DNA from: Bacteroidales bacterium
GTDB lineage: Bacteria; Bacteroidota; Bacteroidia; Bacteroidales; JAADJA01
DNA: 32,598 nucleotides
Reading direction: 5' to 3'
NCBI GenBank assembly: GCA_026984135.1
Contig: JALSSR010000263.1
Location: forward strand, 1-32,598
Positions 8,546 to 17,097 of this stretch are shown here, one piece after another; position 1 is the stretch's first letter, and the number at the start of each line of letters is the position of its first letter. The notes beneath the pieces were generated by a model. That model was not told the origin of the DNA. It searched no databases and was given only the letters and a program-made list of their open reading frames with translations. The translations under genes and the position numbers were made by a program.

Positions 8546-9946
8546 TTATTTAGTTCCGTTTTTTACTATCTGTGCAAGGAGTTCACCTTCCATAACAACA
8601 TTGTTGCCAACATACGCCTTACCACTCATATGACACAGGCCACGACGGATTGGTGATATCAACTCGCAGACAAATACTAATGTGTCACCGGGAACAACTT
8701 TCTTTCTGAATTTGACGTTTGTTATTTTTGCGAAATAGGTTGAGTAATTCTCAGGGTCTTCCAGTGTGTTCAGAATAAAAACACCCCCGGTCTGAGCCAT
8801 CGCCTCAATCTGTAAAACGCCTGGCATTACAGGTTCATTTGGAAAATGTCCCGTAAAAAAATGTTCATTCATAGTAACATTCTTTACTCCCGTAACTTTT
8901 GTCTCGTCAATATCAAGAATTTTATCAATAAGAAGAAAAGGAGGCCTGTGTGGTAACAACTTTTTTATTCCGTTAATATCGTACAGCGGTGATTTATTTA
9001 AATCAAAAGGCGGTTTAAATTTGTCCATTTTTTTATTTTCGATATGTTTTTTAATAATTTTGGCAAACTCAACATTTGCTTTGTGTCCGGGTTTGCGTGC
9101 TATTACGCGTCCCTTTATATGTTTTCCAATAAGAGCCAAATCTCCAACAAGGTCAAGCAGTTTATGCCGTGCAGGTTCATTTTCAAAATATAGTTCTACA
9201 TTGTTAAGGATACCTTTTTTGAGTACTTTAACGGAAGGTTTGTTGAAAAGCGCAGCAAGTTCATCAAGCTCCTCCTGAGATATCACTTTGTTTACAAATA
9301 CGATTGCATTACTCAGGTCGCCACCTTTTATAAGGTTATTATGTAGCAGATATTCGAGCTCGTGCAGAAATACGAATGTGCGGCAATTTGCAATTTCCGT
9401 ATTGAACTTTTTTATGGAATCCAATGAGGCGTTTTGAGTGGACAAAACTTCCGTGTTAAAGTCAATCATTACCGAAAGTTTAAATTCATTATCCGGTACG
9501 ATGATTAATTCCACATCGTTTTTTTTATCCGTATATGTTATTACCTCTTCTATCTCAAAAATCTCCTTTTCAGCTTCCTGCTCAACAATTCCCGCTTTCG
9601 TCAATGCATCCGTATAATATTTTGAACTGCCGTCAAGAATCGGGGGTTCGCTGCTGTCTATCTCTATCAGGGCATTATCAATTCCCATCCCGGCAAGAGC
9701 TGCCATAACATGTTCGATGGTATTTACCGAGTATCCGTTCACCCCTATGGTGGTTCCTCTGTTTGTATCTATGACCTGGTCGCAATCAGCATCAATAACC
9801 GGCTGACCGTCAATGTCAACTCTTTTGAATTTTATTCCATGATTCTCCGGTGCAGGATGAAATGTAAGACTCACATCCATTCCCGTGTGAAGTCCCGTAC
9901 CGGTTACTTTTGCAATAGCTGCTAATGTTTGCTGTTTATTTCCCAT
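8546..9946 (-). CDS. lpxC-fabZ: Bifunctional LpxC deacetylase / FabZ dehydratase fusion
   Basis: This 466-residue protein fuses two enzymes, an arrangement typical of Bacteroidota. Residues 1 to about 305 are LpxC, the zinc-dependent deacetylase that commits the cell to lipid A. Visible residues are E78/H79 in NTIEHVMAAL, zinc ligands H261 and D265 in EPARHKLLDLVGD, and H288 in ARKPGHKAN. Residues about 325-466 are FabZ, the hotdog dehydratase of 3-hydroxyacyl-ACP, with LLPHRPPFLLID, catalytic H367 in FTGHFPNEPVMPG and E381 in QIEAMAQ. Both enzymes draw on the 3-hydroxyacyl-ACP pool, so the fusion fixes their ratio. A TATCTTTG box lies 10 bp upstream of the ATG, giving the gene its own promoter as well as read-through from lpxD. 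Confidence 0.97.
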   Translation of the reverse strand: MGNKQQTLAAIAKVTGTGLHTGMDVSLTFHPAPENHGIKFKRVDIDGQPVIDADCDQVIDTNRGTTIGVNGYSVNTIEHVMAALAGMGIDNALIEIDSSEPPILDGSSKYYTDALTKAGIVEQEAEKEIFEIEEVITYTDKKNDVELIIVPDNEFKLSVMIDFNTEVLSTQNASLDSIKKFNTEIANCRTFVFLHELEYLLHNNLIKGGDLSNAIVFVNKVISQEELDELAALFNKPSVKVLKKGILNNVELYFENEPARHKLLDLVGDLALIGKHIKGRVIARKPGHKANVEFAKIIKKHIENKKMDKFKPPFDLNKSPLYDINGIKKLLPHRPPFLLIDKILDIDETKVTGVKNVTMNEHFFTGHFPNEPVMPGVLQIEAMAQTGGVFILNTLEDPENYSTYFAKITNVKFRKKVVPGDTLVFVCELISPIRRGLCHMSGKAYVGNNVVMEGELLAQIVKNGTK

Positions 9947-9956
9947 AATTAGCCGG

Positions 9957-9964
9957 CAAAGATA
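9957..9964 (-). promoter_or_regulatory. Bacteroidota -7 box before lpxC-fabZ
   Basis: Minus-strand TATCTTTG matches TAnnTTTG and ends 10 nt before the ATG. The mRNA would have almost no 5' leader. Confidence 0.5.
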
Positions 9965-10100
9965 ATCATATTATAAAAACTACATAATAATATGAGTAAA
10001 AAACTATTAACCGAAAAGTTCAATATCTTGTTAATAACTTTGTTATCAGGGGATTTGAATGGAGATATATGTGTCCCGATTGATGAGTGAGTTTTTGGTA

Positions 10101-11120
10101 CTACTCCTTAATTTTTTTCTCCAGCTCATTAACTCTTTCCCATAAATTCGACAGATTACGGAAAACGGCGTACGACTTATTATATTTGACATATTCAAAT
10201 GCCGGTGAACCCTGAACAATACTGCCTTTTCTGAAGCTTTTGGAAATTCCCGATTGAGCTGCAATCTTCACTTCGTCACCTATGTTAAGATGACCCACAA
10301 TTCCCACCTGGCCACCTATCATCATATTTTTGCCAAGTTTAGTAGAACCGGAAACTCCTGTTTGTGCTGCAATGACAGTATTTTCTCCTATTTCGACGTT
10401 GTGGGCTATCTGAACCAGATTGTCTATTTTAACTCCTTTATGTATGATTGTTGAGCCGAGAGTGGCTCTGTCAATTGTAGTGTTCGATCCTATTTCTACA
10501 TTATCTTCTATTATGACATTGCCTATTTGCGCCACTTTCATATAATTATCTCCCTGTGGAGCAAAACCGAATCCGTCGCTGCCTATTACAACACCTGCAT
10601 GTATTGTGCAATTATTACCAATCAAATTATCCGAATAGATTTTAACACCTGCAAAAATGGTTGTGTTTTCTCCGATTGTTGTGTTGTCGCCTATCCAGGT
10701 TTGCGGATAAACCTTTGTGTTGTCGCCGATTTTAACATTGTCACCGATGACTGCAAACTCTCCGACATATACATTCTTTCCAAGTCGTGCAGAACCGGAA
10801 ATGTGCGCCTTATCCGAAATGCCCGACTTATTTATCTTTATTTGATTATAGGCGTCAAGTAATTTTGCAAAAGCCTGATAAGCATCCTCCACGCGGATAA
10901 GTGTTGCTGAAAAATCTTTTTCAGGTGTAAAATCTTTATTTACGATTACCACCGAAGCTTTTGTGGAATATAGATGGGGTTCGTATTTCGGGTTGGCCAG
11001 GAAGCTGATTGTTCCCGGTTTTCCTTCTTCAATTTTAGACAGATTATTGACTGAAACTTCAGGATTTCCATCAATTGTTCCGTTTAGTATTTCGGCTATT
11101 TGCTTTGCTGTGAATTCCAT
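10101..11120 (-). CDS. lpxD: UDP-3-O-(3-hydroxyacyl)glucosamine N-acyltransferase
   Basis: This 339-residue protein has the usual LpxD length. LpxD transfers a 3-hydroxyacyl chain from ACP to the 2-amino group exposed by LpxC, giving UDP-2,3-diacylglucosamine. The N-terminal uridine-binding domain (about 1-100) contains [13 protein letters not shown]. Hexapeptide repeats run from about 105 to 300. Both conserved histidines are present, H240 in [11 protein letters not shown] and H277 in [11 protein letters not shown], as is the [15 protein letters not shown] insert. A C-terminal helix with [12 protein letters not shown] follows. This is the canonical copy; the divergent one is at 6181-7128. 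The gene has its own TATTTTTG promoter box and leads into lpxC-fabZ after 154 bp. Confidence 0.96.
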   Translation of the reverse strand: MEFTAKQIAEILNGTIDGNPEVSVNNLSKIEEGKPGTISFLANPKYEPHLYSTKASVVIVNKDFTPEKDFSATLIRVEDAYQAFAKLLDAYNQIKINKSGISDKAHISGSARLGKNVYVGEFAVIGDNVKIGDNTKVYPQTWIGDNTTIGENTTIFAGVKIYSDNLIGNNCTIHAGVVIGSDGFGFAPQGDNYMKVAQIGNVIIEDNVEIGSNTTIDRATLGSTIIHKGVKIDNLVQIAHNVEIGENTVIAAQTGVSGSTKLGKNMMIGGQVGIVGHLNIGDEVKIAAQSGISKSFRKGSIVQGSPAFEYVKYNKSYAVFRNLSNLWERVNELEKKIKE

Positions 11121-11145
11121 TGATAAAATTTATTATTTGATGTTG

Positions 11146-11153
11146 CAAAAATA
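11146..11153 (-). promoter_or_regulatory. Bacteroidota -7 box before lpxD
   Basis: Minus-strand TATTTTTG, matching TAnnTTTG, sits 25 nt before the lpxD ATG. Confidence 0.55.
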
Positions 11154-11234
11154 GATAAAATTGTTGGAATGGTTTTATGCATTACCGATAGGGTTGGTAT
11201 CATTGTGCAAAATGAGAATTGTTAAATGGAAAAT

Positions 11235-12473
11235 TTATATATCTTTCGGATAACAGATAAAATGCTTTGTTACTGCTTCCGACAATACCGAGATGTTAAG
11301 CTGGTCGGATGCTTCCACAATATCCATTACCTTACCTGATTTATAGAGGATATTTATTTTATCGGCTTTAATGTTGTATGCATAATTGGATGTTGTATTG
11401 ATATATAAAAAGTACTCCATATCTTTTTCCCGAATATTGTACTTTTGAGTTATTCTATCCTTGATATTTTCGATATAAAAATACTCAAAGGGTTCCGATT
11501 GTATCTCACACCTGAAAAGTTTTCTGTTAATGAGCCTTTTACTCAGGCTCGACAAGATGAAATCGTCATGTCCTGTCCATACTTTAAGAGATGTAAAAAT
11601 ATCAAAATCGTCAATCTTTGTGTATTTTTCCAGTATTTCATTGTCCGACTCCATATCACTTTTCTTAATAATGTTCTCCAGAAAGAAACGAAGCGGGGGA
11701 GTAGCAAATAAATCTTCGCCGTTGCGGGCAAGGTACTCAGCTCTCTGTAAAAGTTTGATTAGCATATTTTCGGCAGCGAGAACAGTTTTATGGAGATATA
11801 CTTGCCAGTACATCAGTCTGCGCGCAACTATAAACTTCTCAATGGAATAAATTCCTTTTGCCTCGGCAACTATGTGGTCGTCAGCGACATTCAGCATTTT
11901 TATAATTCTTTCCGTACCGATAACACCTTCGGAAACACCGGTAAAAAAACTGTCGCGAGTCAGGTAGTCAAGCCTGTCAATATCGAGTTGGCTTGCAACA
12001 AGTTGTGAAAGGAATTGTTTTTTGTAGCTGTGTCTGAAAATATCAATGCCCGTCGAAAGTTGTCCGCCGAAAAACTCGTTTAACCGTTTCATTATTATTA
12101 ATGAAATATCTTCGTGCATAATACCGGTCACAATTGATTTTTCGAGTGCGTGAGAAAACGGGGCGTGACCTACATCGTGAAGCAATATTGCTATTAAGGC
12201 ACCTTGTGTTTCTTCCGGGCTAATAGCAACACCTTTTGCCGAAAGAACCGAAAGAGCCTCGCTCATCAGATGCATAGCACCAAGAGAATGATGAAAGCGG
12301 GTATGCAAAGCTCCCGGATAAACAAGATGTGTGAGCCCGAGTTGTTTTATGCGCCGAAGTCTTTGAAAATAAGGATGCTCGATTATGTCAAGTATGAGTT
12401 CATCGGGAATGTTAATGAATCCGTAAACAGGATCATTAAAAATCTTTCGCTTATTTGTTTTTAAAGTTGACAA
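11235..12473 (-). CDS. HD-domain phosphohydrolase
   Basis: This protein of about 412 residues belongs to the HD superfamily of metal-dependent phosphohydrolases related to dGTPases. It opens with NDPVYGFINIPDELI, then has the ligand histidines in TRFHHSLGAMHLM, the HD pair in LLHDVGHAPFSHAL, and the later DRLDYLTRDSFFTG motif typical of this subfamily. The reading frame extends to a TTG at 12491, but that TTG is part of a TATTTTTG -7 box. I therefore place the start at the in-frame TTG at 12473; there is no ATG before the conserved domain. Its position ahead of lpxD is common in Bacteroidota. The substrate is unknown, with nucleotides likely. Confidence 0.85.
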   Translation of the reverse strand: MSTLKTNKRKIFNDPVYGFINIPDELILDIIEHPYFQRLRRIKQLGLTHLVYPGALHTRFHHSLGAMHLMSEALSVLSAKGVAISPEETQGALIAILLHDVGHAPFSHALEKSIVTGIMHEDISLIIMKRLNEFFGGQLSTGIDIFRHSYKKQFLSQLVASQLDIDRLDYLTRDSFFTGVSEGVIGTERIIKMLNVADDHIVAEAKGIYSIEKFIVARRLMYWQVYLHKTVLAAENMLIKLLQRAEYLARNGEDLFATPPLRFFLENIIKKSDMESDNEILEKYTKIDDFDIFTSLKVWTGHDDFILSSLSKRLINRKLFRCEIQSEPFEYFYIENIKDRITQKYNIREKDMEYFLYINTTSNYAYNIKADKINILYKSGKVMDIVEASDQLNISVLSEAVTKHFICYPKDI

Positions 12474-12488
12474 AAATATTGTTTTGCA

Positions 12489-12496
12489 CAAAAATA
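12489..12496 (-). promoter_or_regulatory. Bacteroidota -7 box before the HD hydrolase gene
   Basis: Minus-strand TATTTTTG matches TAnnTTTG. A second copy of the same box lies 19 nt further downstream and overlaps the proposed TTG start, so the mRNA leader is very short. Confidence 0.45.
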
Positions 12497-12532
12497 ATAT
12501 TCTTAATGAAATTATGACCTGAATAGAGAAAT

Positions 12533-12676
12533 TTATTTGCTGCTATTTCCGCTTTTACCGTTGCCGTAAATGATTGTCATTTGCTTTGCATCAGGTGAAT
12601 ATGCAATAGCAGGACGAGGTGCGGGGCGGTATTCGGGATGAAAATTAGTTTTTGAAATCGTAAATTTTAAAAATAG
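12533..12676 (-). pseudogene. Possible remnant of a beta-propeller (PD40-like) gene end
   Basis: The 262-bp gap between the HD gene and porX contains a minus-strand open stretch with no start codon. It reads HPEYRPAPRPAIAYSPDAKQ and then MTIIYGNGKSGNSSK before a stop. IAYSPDxKQMxIIY resembles a WD40-like/PD40 propeller blade, and the local base composition is coding-like (richer in C and G than the flanks). The rest of such a gene is absent. It may be a decayed gene end; chance is not excluded. Confidence 0.3.
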
Positions 12677-12680
12677 TTAT

Positions 12681-12688
12681 TACCTTTG
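12681..12688 (+). promoter_or_regulatory. Bacteroidota -7 box before porX
   Basis: TACCTTTG matches TAnnTTTG and is 65 nt before the porX ATG. No well-spaced -33 TTG was found. Confidence 0.45.
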
Positions 12689-12753
12689 AACAATAAAATT
12701 TAACTTTATCCTTTATTAATAATAGTTTAACCGGTTTTAAAAATAAAACGAAG

Positions 12754-14313
12754 ATGAGTATGGAGAATGCAAAAATTTTATGGGTTGATGATGAAATAGA
12801 TTTATTAAAACCACATATTTTGTTCCTTGAGCAAAAAGGATATTATGTCGTAACGACAAATAATGGTACCGACGCCATAGACCTGGTAAAAAGCCAGCCT
12901 TTTGATATTGTTTTTCTGGATGAACAGATGCCCGGTCTTTCGGGTATAGAGACTTTGGAGCAGATGAAAGTTGATTTTCCGAACCTGCCTATTGTGATGA
13001 TCACAAAAAGTGAAGAGGAGGCCATTATGGAAGAAGCAATAGGCTCTAATATAGCCGATTACCTTATCAAACCCGTTAATCCGAAACAGATATTACTGAG
13101 CCTGAAGAAAAATCTTGAAAATAAAAAGCTGATGAGTGAAAAGACAACTTCGCAGTATCAGCAAGCTTTTAGTAGGCTTGGGATGGAAATCTCCGGTGGT
13201 CTTGATCATATGGAGTGGGTTAATATATACAAGCGTCTTGTGAGATGGGAGCTTGAACTCGGGAAATCATCGGATGAAAGTATCAAGGAAATATTGGCAA
13301 TGCAAAAATCGGAGGCAAACCAGGTTTTTGCCAAATTCATTGAGAAAAATTACGTCAACTGGGTAAATACAAACAGTGAGAGCAGGCCTGTTCTTTCACA
13401 TACTCTGCTGAAAGAAAAACTTTTTCCCATGTTACAACCAGGACGTAAGGTTTTTATGCTGCTTATTGATAACTTGCGTTACGATCAGTGGAAGATGATA
13501 CAGCCGATTATTGAGGAGTATTACAGGGTGGTTTCCGATAACATTTATTATAGTATTCTGCCGACTACAACACAGTATTCAAGAAATTCGCTGTTTGCGG
13601 GACTGATGCCGCTGGAGATACAAAGGAAATATCCTCAATACTGGATCGGTGAGGATGAAGAGGGAACAAAAAATCAGTTTGAGAAGGAGTTGCTTGGTGA
13701 GAATTTGAAAAGGTTCGGGAAGAATATCAAATATAGCTACAACAAGGTGCTGAATCTGAACGTGGGCAGGAAGCTGGTTGATAACCTCGGTAACCTTATG
13801 AATAATGACCTTAACGTCATCGTCTATAATTTTGTGGATATGTTGTCACATGCCCGTACCGAGATGGAAATTATCAGAGAGCTTGCCGACGATGAAGCCG
13901 CATATCGTTCGTTGACTGTTTCCTGGTTCAGCCATTCACCATTGAAGGATATTATTGAATATATCGCGTCGAAAAAGGCAGACCTTTTTATAACTACCGA
14001 CCACGGTTCGGTTAAGGTATCCGACGCGGTGCGGGTGCTCGGCGATAAAAATACAAATACTAATCTGAGATATAAAACGGGAAAGGCGCTTAAGTATAAC
14101 AAAAAAGAGGTGTTTGAAGTAAGAATCCCTGCCGATATCTTCCTGCCGAAAACGAACATAAGTTCGTCGTACATCTTTTGCAAGAAGACAGACTTCTTTG
14201 CCTATCCTAACAACTTTAACTATTACGTTAATTATTACAAAAACACATTCCAGCATGGTGGTATCTCGCTGGAAGAGATGATGATACCGTATATTGCGTT
14301 GAAAGCAAAATAA
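12754..14313 (+). CDS. porX: PorX: response regulator with PglZ phosphatase-like domain (T9SS regulator)
   Basis: This 519-residue protein has a receiver domain at about 1-125, with the acidic pocket at D12-D13-E14, phospho-acceptor D56 in FLDEQMPG and K106 in LIKPV. A helical linker (about 130-215) follows, then a PglZ/alkaline-phosphatase-superfamily domain (about 225-519). Candidate metal and catalytic residues are D239 (LLIDNLRYDQW), T271/T272 (LPTTTQYSRNS), D362 and H366 (VDMLSHAR), D416-H417 (TTDHGSV) and H501 (QHGGISLEEMMIP), so the active site looks complete. In Porphyromonas, PorX works with the PorY kinase and SigP to control type IX secretion genes. Two T9SS cargo proteins in this window fit that role. 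A second ATG two codons in is an alternative start. No PorY gene is adjacent. Confidence 0.93.
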   Translation: MSMENAKILWVDDEIDLLKPHILFLEQKGYYVVTTNNGTDAIDLVKSQPFDIVFLDEQMPGLSGIETLEQMKVDFPNLPIVMITKSEEEAIMEEAIGSNIADYLIKPVNPKQILLSLKKNLENKKLMSEKTTSQYQQAFSRLGMEISGGLDHMEWVNIYKRLVRWELELGKSSDESIKEILAMQKSEANQVFAKFIEKNYVNWVNTNSESRPVLSHTLLKEKLFPMLQPGRKVFMLLIDNLRYDQWKMIQPIIEEYYRVVSDNIYYSILPTTTQYSRNSLFAGLMPLEIQRKYPQYWIGEDEEGTKNQFEKELLGENLKRFGKNIKYSYNKVLNLNVGRKLVDNLGNLMNNDLNVIVYNFVDMLSHARTEMEIIRELADDEAAYRSLTVSWFSHSPLKDIIEYIASKKADLFITTDHGSVKVSDAVRVLGDKNTNTNLRYKTGKALKYNKKEVFEVRIPADIFLPKTNISSSYIFCKKTDFFAYPNNFNYYVNYYKNTFQHGGISLEEMMIPYIALKAK

Positions 14314-14364
14314 ACTGATGCCGAGCGGTTTGCATTTCTGTTTAGATTAATATAGGATGCAGGA

Positions 14365-15009
14365 TTATAGCTCCCCATTCTCAATTTGCTGCACTATAAA
14401 CTCAATTTCCCGGTCCTCTCCTTCGGGATCGTAACCGGATTTCAGGTTATAACCGAAAAGACGTGCAACGGACTGCCAAAAAAAGGCAATTACCTTTCCG
14501 CGTAATTCCTGAATCAGTACATAAGAAGAGTTACCGGTCTCCCTGTCAATTAATTTTATAAGAATTATACCTTGCGAAAAAGTTAGTTTTGTAATATCTC
14601 CCTCAAACTGTTCTTTCAGTTCTTTTTCGGCTTGCTTCATCAACTTCCGTCTCTCCCGATCGCTTGATGCATTTTTCAGAAGGTCTTCATATTCATGCAA
14701 CTTTAGTCCGGCAATTTTAGCATAGGGATAAACTTTTTTTACGTTTCTTACCAGCTTGTCGTGCCGGCGGAGTGCAGCCCTGAATTTGCGGGGATATTTT
14801 TTTACTATGGTAAAGGCAGGCAGACTGGCAAAATAGAGAGTGTCGTTATTTTTAATATTTGCTCTAAGGATGGTGATATTATCCTGCTCCTGATAAGAGC
14901 TGTCCGGTTCCGGATCCACAAGCCTGACTATAACCTTGCCTTCATTTTGTGCTGTCAGCAGTTGATTAGCAGCTATAACCAATATAATTATGTATATGAC
15001 TCTTTTCAT
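14365..15009 (-). CDS. DUF4294 domain protein, exported
   Basis: I start this 214-residue protein at the ATG at 15009 because MKRVIYIIILVIAANQLLTAQ is a signal peptide; the open frame reaches 13 codons further. The mature part is mostly helical and highly charged, with NDTLYFASLPAFTIVKKYPR, RNVKKVYPYAKIAGLKL and LTFSQGIILIKLIDRETG. This order matches the DUF4294 family restricted to Bacteroidota. No catalytic motif is evident and function is unknown. A TATCTTTG box lies 37 nt upstream, so it is transcribed separately from the clp operon, from which a terminator divides it. Confidence 0.78.
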   Translation of the reverse strand: MKRVIYIIILVIAANQLLTAQNEGKVIVRLVDPEPDSSYQEQDNITILRANIKNNDTLYFASLPAFTIVKKYPRKFRAALRRHDKLVRNVKKVYPYAKIAGLKLHEYEDLLKNASSDRERRKLMKQAEKELKEQFEGDITKLTFSQGIILIKLIDRETGNSSYVLIQELRGKVIAFFWQSVARLFGYNLKSGYDPEGEDREIEFIVQQIENGEL

Positions 15010-15045
15010 ATTTTCGGGAGACTTAACCCAAACATTGTGCCATTG

Positions 15046-15053
15046 CAAAGATA
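15046..15053 (-). promoter_or_regulatory. Bacteroidota -7 box before the DUF4294 gene
   Basis: Minus-strand TATCTTTG, an exact TAnnTTTG match, lies between the clpX terminator and the DUF4294 ATG. Confidence 0.5.
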
Positions 15054-15066
15054 TTCAATAATACTG

Positions 15067-15102
15067 AAAAACCCAATCCGAAAATTTGGGATTGGGTTTT
15101 TT
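15067..15102 (-). terminator. Intrinsic terminator of the tig-clpP-clpX operon
   Basis: A perfect 12-bp inverted repeat (AAAACCCAATCC at 15068 and GGATTGGGTTTT at 15089) with a 9-nt loop lies about 73 bp after the clpX stop. Read on the minus strand the stem ends in a T run. It is symmetrical and could stop transcription from either side. Confidence 0.75.
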
Positions 15103-15174
15103 AATTTGTCTTACAAAAAGAAAATGAATATTAACAGCAAGATTCTGAGAGTGCACCTTATAGCTCTATGCTAA

Positions 15175-16410
15175 CTATGCAACCTTCAGTTTTGCAATAT
15201 TCGTTTTATTAAACTGTTCTTCGGCGTAAGGCAGTGAGATTGTGAGTTTCTTAATCTTTTCGTCGGAAGGAAGATGAAACATTGCATCATTCAAAATCCC
15301 TTCGAGTATTGATCTGAGACCGCGTGCGCCCAGTTTAAACTCAATTGATTTGTCAACAATGAAATCAAGCACCTTGTTTTCAAACTCAAGTTTAATTCCG
15401 TCCATTTCAAAGAGCTTGGTATATTGCTTAATAAGAGCGTTTTTCGGCTCGGTCAGAATCAATTTCAAAGTTTCGCGCTTCAACGGATGCAGATAAGTAA
15501 CTACCGGCATTCGTCCGACAATTTCAGGTATCAGCCCGAATTTTTTCAGGTCGGGAGGAGCAATATACTGTAGCATATTATCTTTATCCACCGATTCCTT
15601 CTCTTTTTGATAACTATATCCGATAACGTTTGTTCTTAACCTTGAGGCAATAATTTTATCAATCCCGTCAAAAGCTCCTCCTGCAATGAAAAGGATATTT
15701 TTAGTGTTGATCTGAATCATTTTTTGCTCCGGATGTTTTCTGCCACCCTGAGGTGCAACATTAACTACCGAACCTTCGAGAAGTTTTAGGAGTGCCTGTT
15801 GTACACCTTCACCCGACACATCGCGTGTTATTGACGGATTGTCGCCCTTGCGGGATATTTTATCAATTTCATCAATAAAGATAATTCCTTTTTCGGCGGC
15901 GGCAACATTATAATCGGCAACCTGCAAGAGACGGGTAAGAATACTCTCGACATCTTCACCCACATAACCCGCTTCGGTCAAAACCGTTGCGTCGGCAATG
16001 GCAAACGGTACTTTCAACATTTTTGCTATAGTCCTGGCCATCAATGTCTTGCCTGTTCCGGTTTCTCCTACCAGGATGATGTTGGATTTTTCAATTTCCA
16101 CATCATCTTCCTTCTTGGCGGGCGGTTGCGTTATCCTTTTATAATGATTGTACACGGCAACTGCAAGTGTTTTCTTGGCTTCATCCTGCCCTATAACATA
16201 TTGATCAATGTGTTTCTTGATCTCAAAAGGTTTCTGAAGTTCAATTTTTGAAAGCTGGCTTTTAGCTTTGGATGAGAGCTCTTCCTTAATGATAGCTTGT
16301 GCCTGAGTAACACAATAGTCGCATATATGTGCATCAAGACCGGCTATCAAAACATTAGTCTGGGATTTCTCCCTGCCGCAGAATGAGCATCTCTCAATTT
16401 TTTTTGCCAT
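15175..16410 (-). CDS. clpX: ClpX, ATPase/unfoldase subunit of the ClpXP protease
   Basis: This 411-residue AAA+ unfoldase feeds substrates into ClpP. The N-terminal C4 zinc-binding domain uses C8, C11, C30 and C33. The ATPase has Walker A GETGTGKT at 115-122, the pore loop GYVGEDV at about 149-155, Walker B FIDEID at 178-183, and the family segment [18 protein letters not shown]. The IGF loop that docks on ClpP appears as NVIGYSYQ, where Tyr replaces Phe; I recall the same variant in other Bacteroidota. The C-terminal small domain has [13 protein letters not shown]. Length is normal. It is the last gene of tig-clpP-clpX, 9 bp after clpP, and is followed by a strong terminator. Confidence 0.98.
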   Translation of the reverse strand: MAKKIERCSFCGREKSQTNVLIAGLDAHICDYCVTQAQAIIKEELSSKAKSQLSKIELQKPFEIKKHIDQYVIGQDEAKKTLAVAVYNHYKRITQPPAKKEDDVEIEKSNIILVGETGTGKTLMARTIAKMLKVPFAIADATVLTEAGYVGEDVESILTRLLQVADYNVAAAEKGIIFIDEIDKISRKGDNPSITRDVSGEGVQQALLKLLEGSVVNVAPQGGRKHPEQKMIQINTKNILFIAGGAFDGIDKIIASRLRTNVIGYSYQKEKESVDKDNMLQYIAPPDLKKFGLIPEIVGRMPVVTYLHPLKRETLKLILTEPKNALIKQYTKLFEMDGIKLEFENKVLDFIVDKSIEFKLGARGLRSILEGILNDAMFHLPSDEKIKKLTISLPYAEEQFNKTNIAKLKVA

Positions 16411-16419
16411 AGTAATTTA

Positions 16420-17097
16420 TTATTTAGAGTTTCTGACCAGCACTTCGTCAATCATTCCGTATTCCTGAGCTTCCTGTGCCGTCATCCAGAAGTCGCGGTC
16501 ACCGTCCTTCCAGATTTTTTTGTAGGTTTGTCCGGAATGTTTTGCAATGATTTCGTAAAGTTCCTTTTTAAGTTTGCTGATTTCTCTCGCTGTTATTTCA
16601 ATATCGGATGCCTGTCCCTGAGCACCACCCATAGGTTGATGTATCAGAACCCGTGAGTGAGGCAGAGCCGTTCTTTTACCTTTTTCGCCTGCACAAAGAA
16701 GAACAGCTCCCATTGAGGCAGCCATTCCCGTACAAATAGTTGCAACTTCGGAAGCAATGTATTGCATCGTGTCATAAATGCCAAGACCTGCATAAACACT
16801 GCCTCCCGGAGTATTCAGGTAAATCTGAATGTCTTTTCTCGGGTCAATTGATTCCAGAAAAAGAAGTTGTGCCTGGACAATGTTTGAAACATAATCGTCA
16901 ATGGGGACACCGAGAAAAATAATTCTGTCCATCATCAGTCTTGAAAAGACATCCATTGTAGCAACATTTAGCTGCCGCTCTTCAATAATTGTCGGCGAAA
17001 TATAATTTCCGGTTACGGATGTATATTTGTCAAGGGTTATGCTGCTGATACCCTGATGCTTAACTGCGTATTTCTTAAATTCGTTATTAATGTTCAT
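16420..17097 (-). CDS. clpP: ClpP, ATP-dependent Clp protease proteolytic subunit
   Basis: This 225-residue serine peptidase forms the tetradecameric chamber of ClpXP. The catalytic triad is complete: S128 in GMAASMGAVLL, H153 in RVLIHQPMGG, and D202 in DGDRDFWM. The oxyanion strand motif LNTPGGSVYAGLGIYDTMQ is also intact. An N-terminal stretch of about 30 residues precedes the conserved core, as in other Bacteroidota ClpP. The gene start overlaps the end of tig by 11 bp, indicating tight coupling. Confidence 0.98.
   Translation of the reverse strand: MNINNEFKKYAVKHQGISSITLDKYTSVTGNYISPTIIEERQLNVATMDVFSRLMMDRIIFLGVPIDDYVSNIVQAQLLFLESIDPRKDIQIYLNTPGGSVYAGLGIYDTMQYIASEVATICTGMAASMGAVLLCAGEKGKRTALPHSRVLIHQPMGGAQGQASDIEITAREISKLKKELYEIIAKHSGQTYKKIWKDGDRDFWMTAQEAQEYGMIDEVLVRNSK

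Noticed and set aside
10046-10264. Minus-strand open frame overlapping the lpxD 3' end
   Set aside because: It is a different frame within and just past lpxD, with no recognisable protein features.
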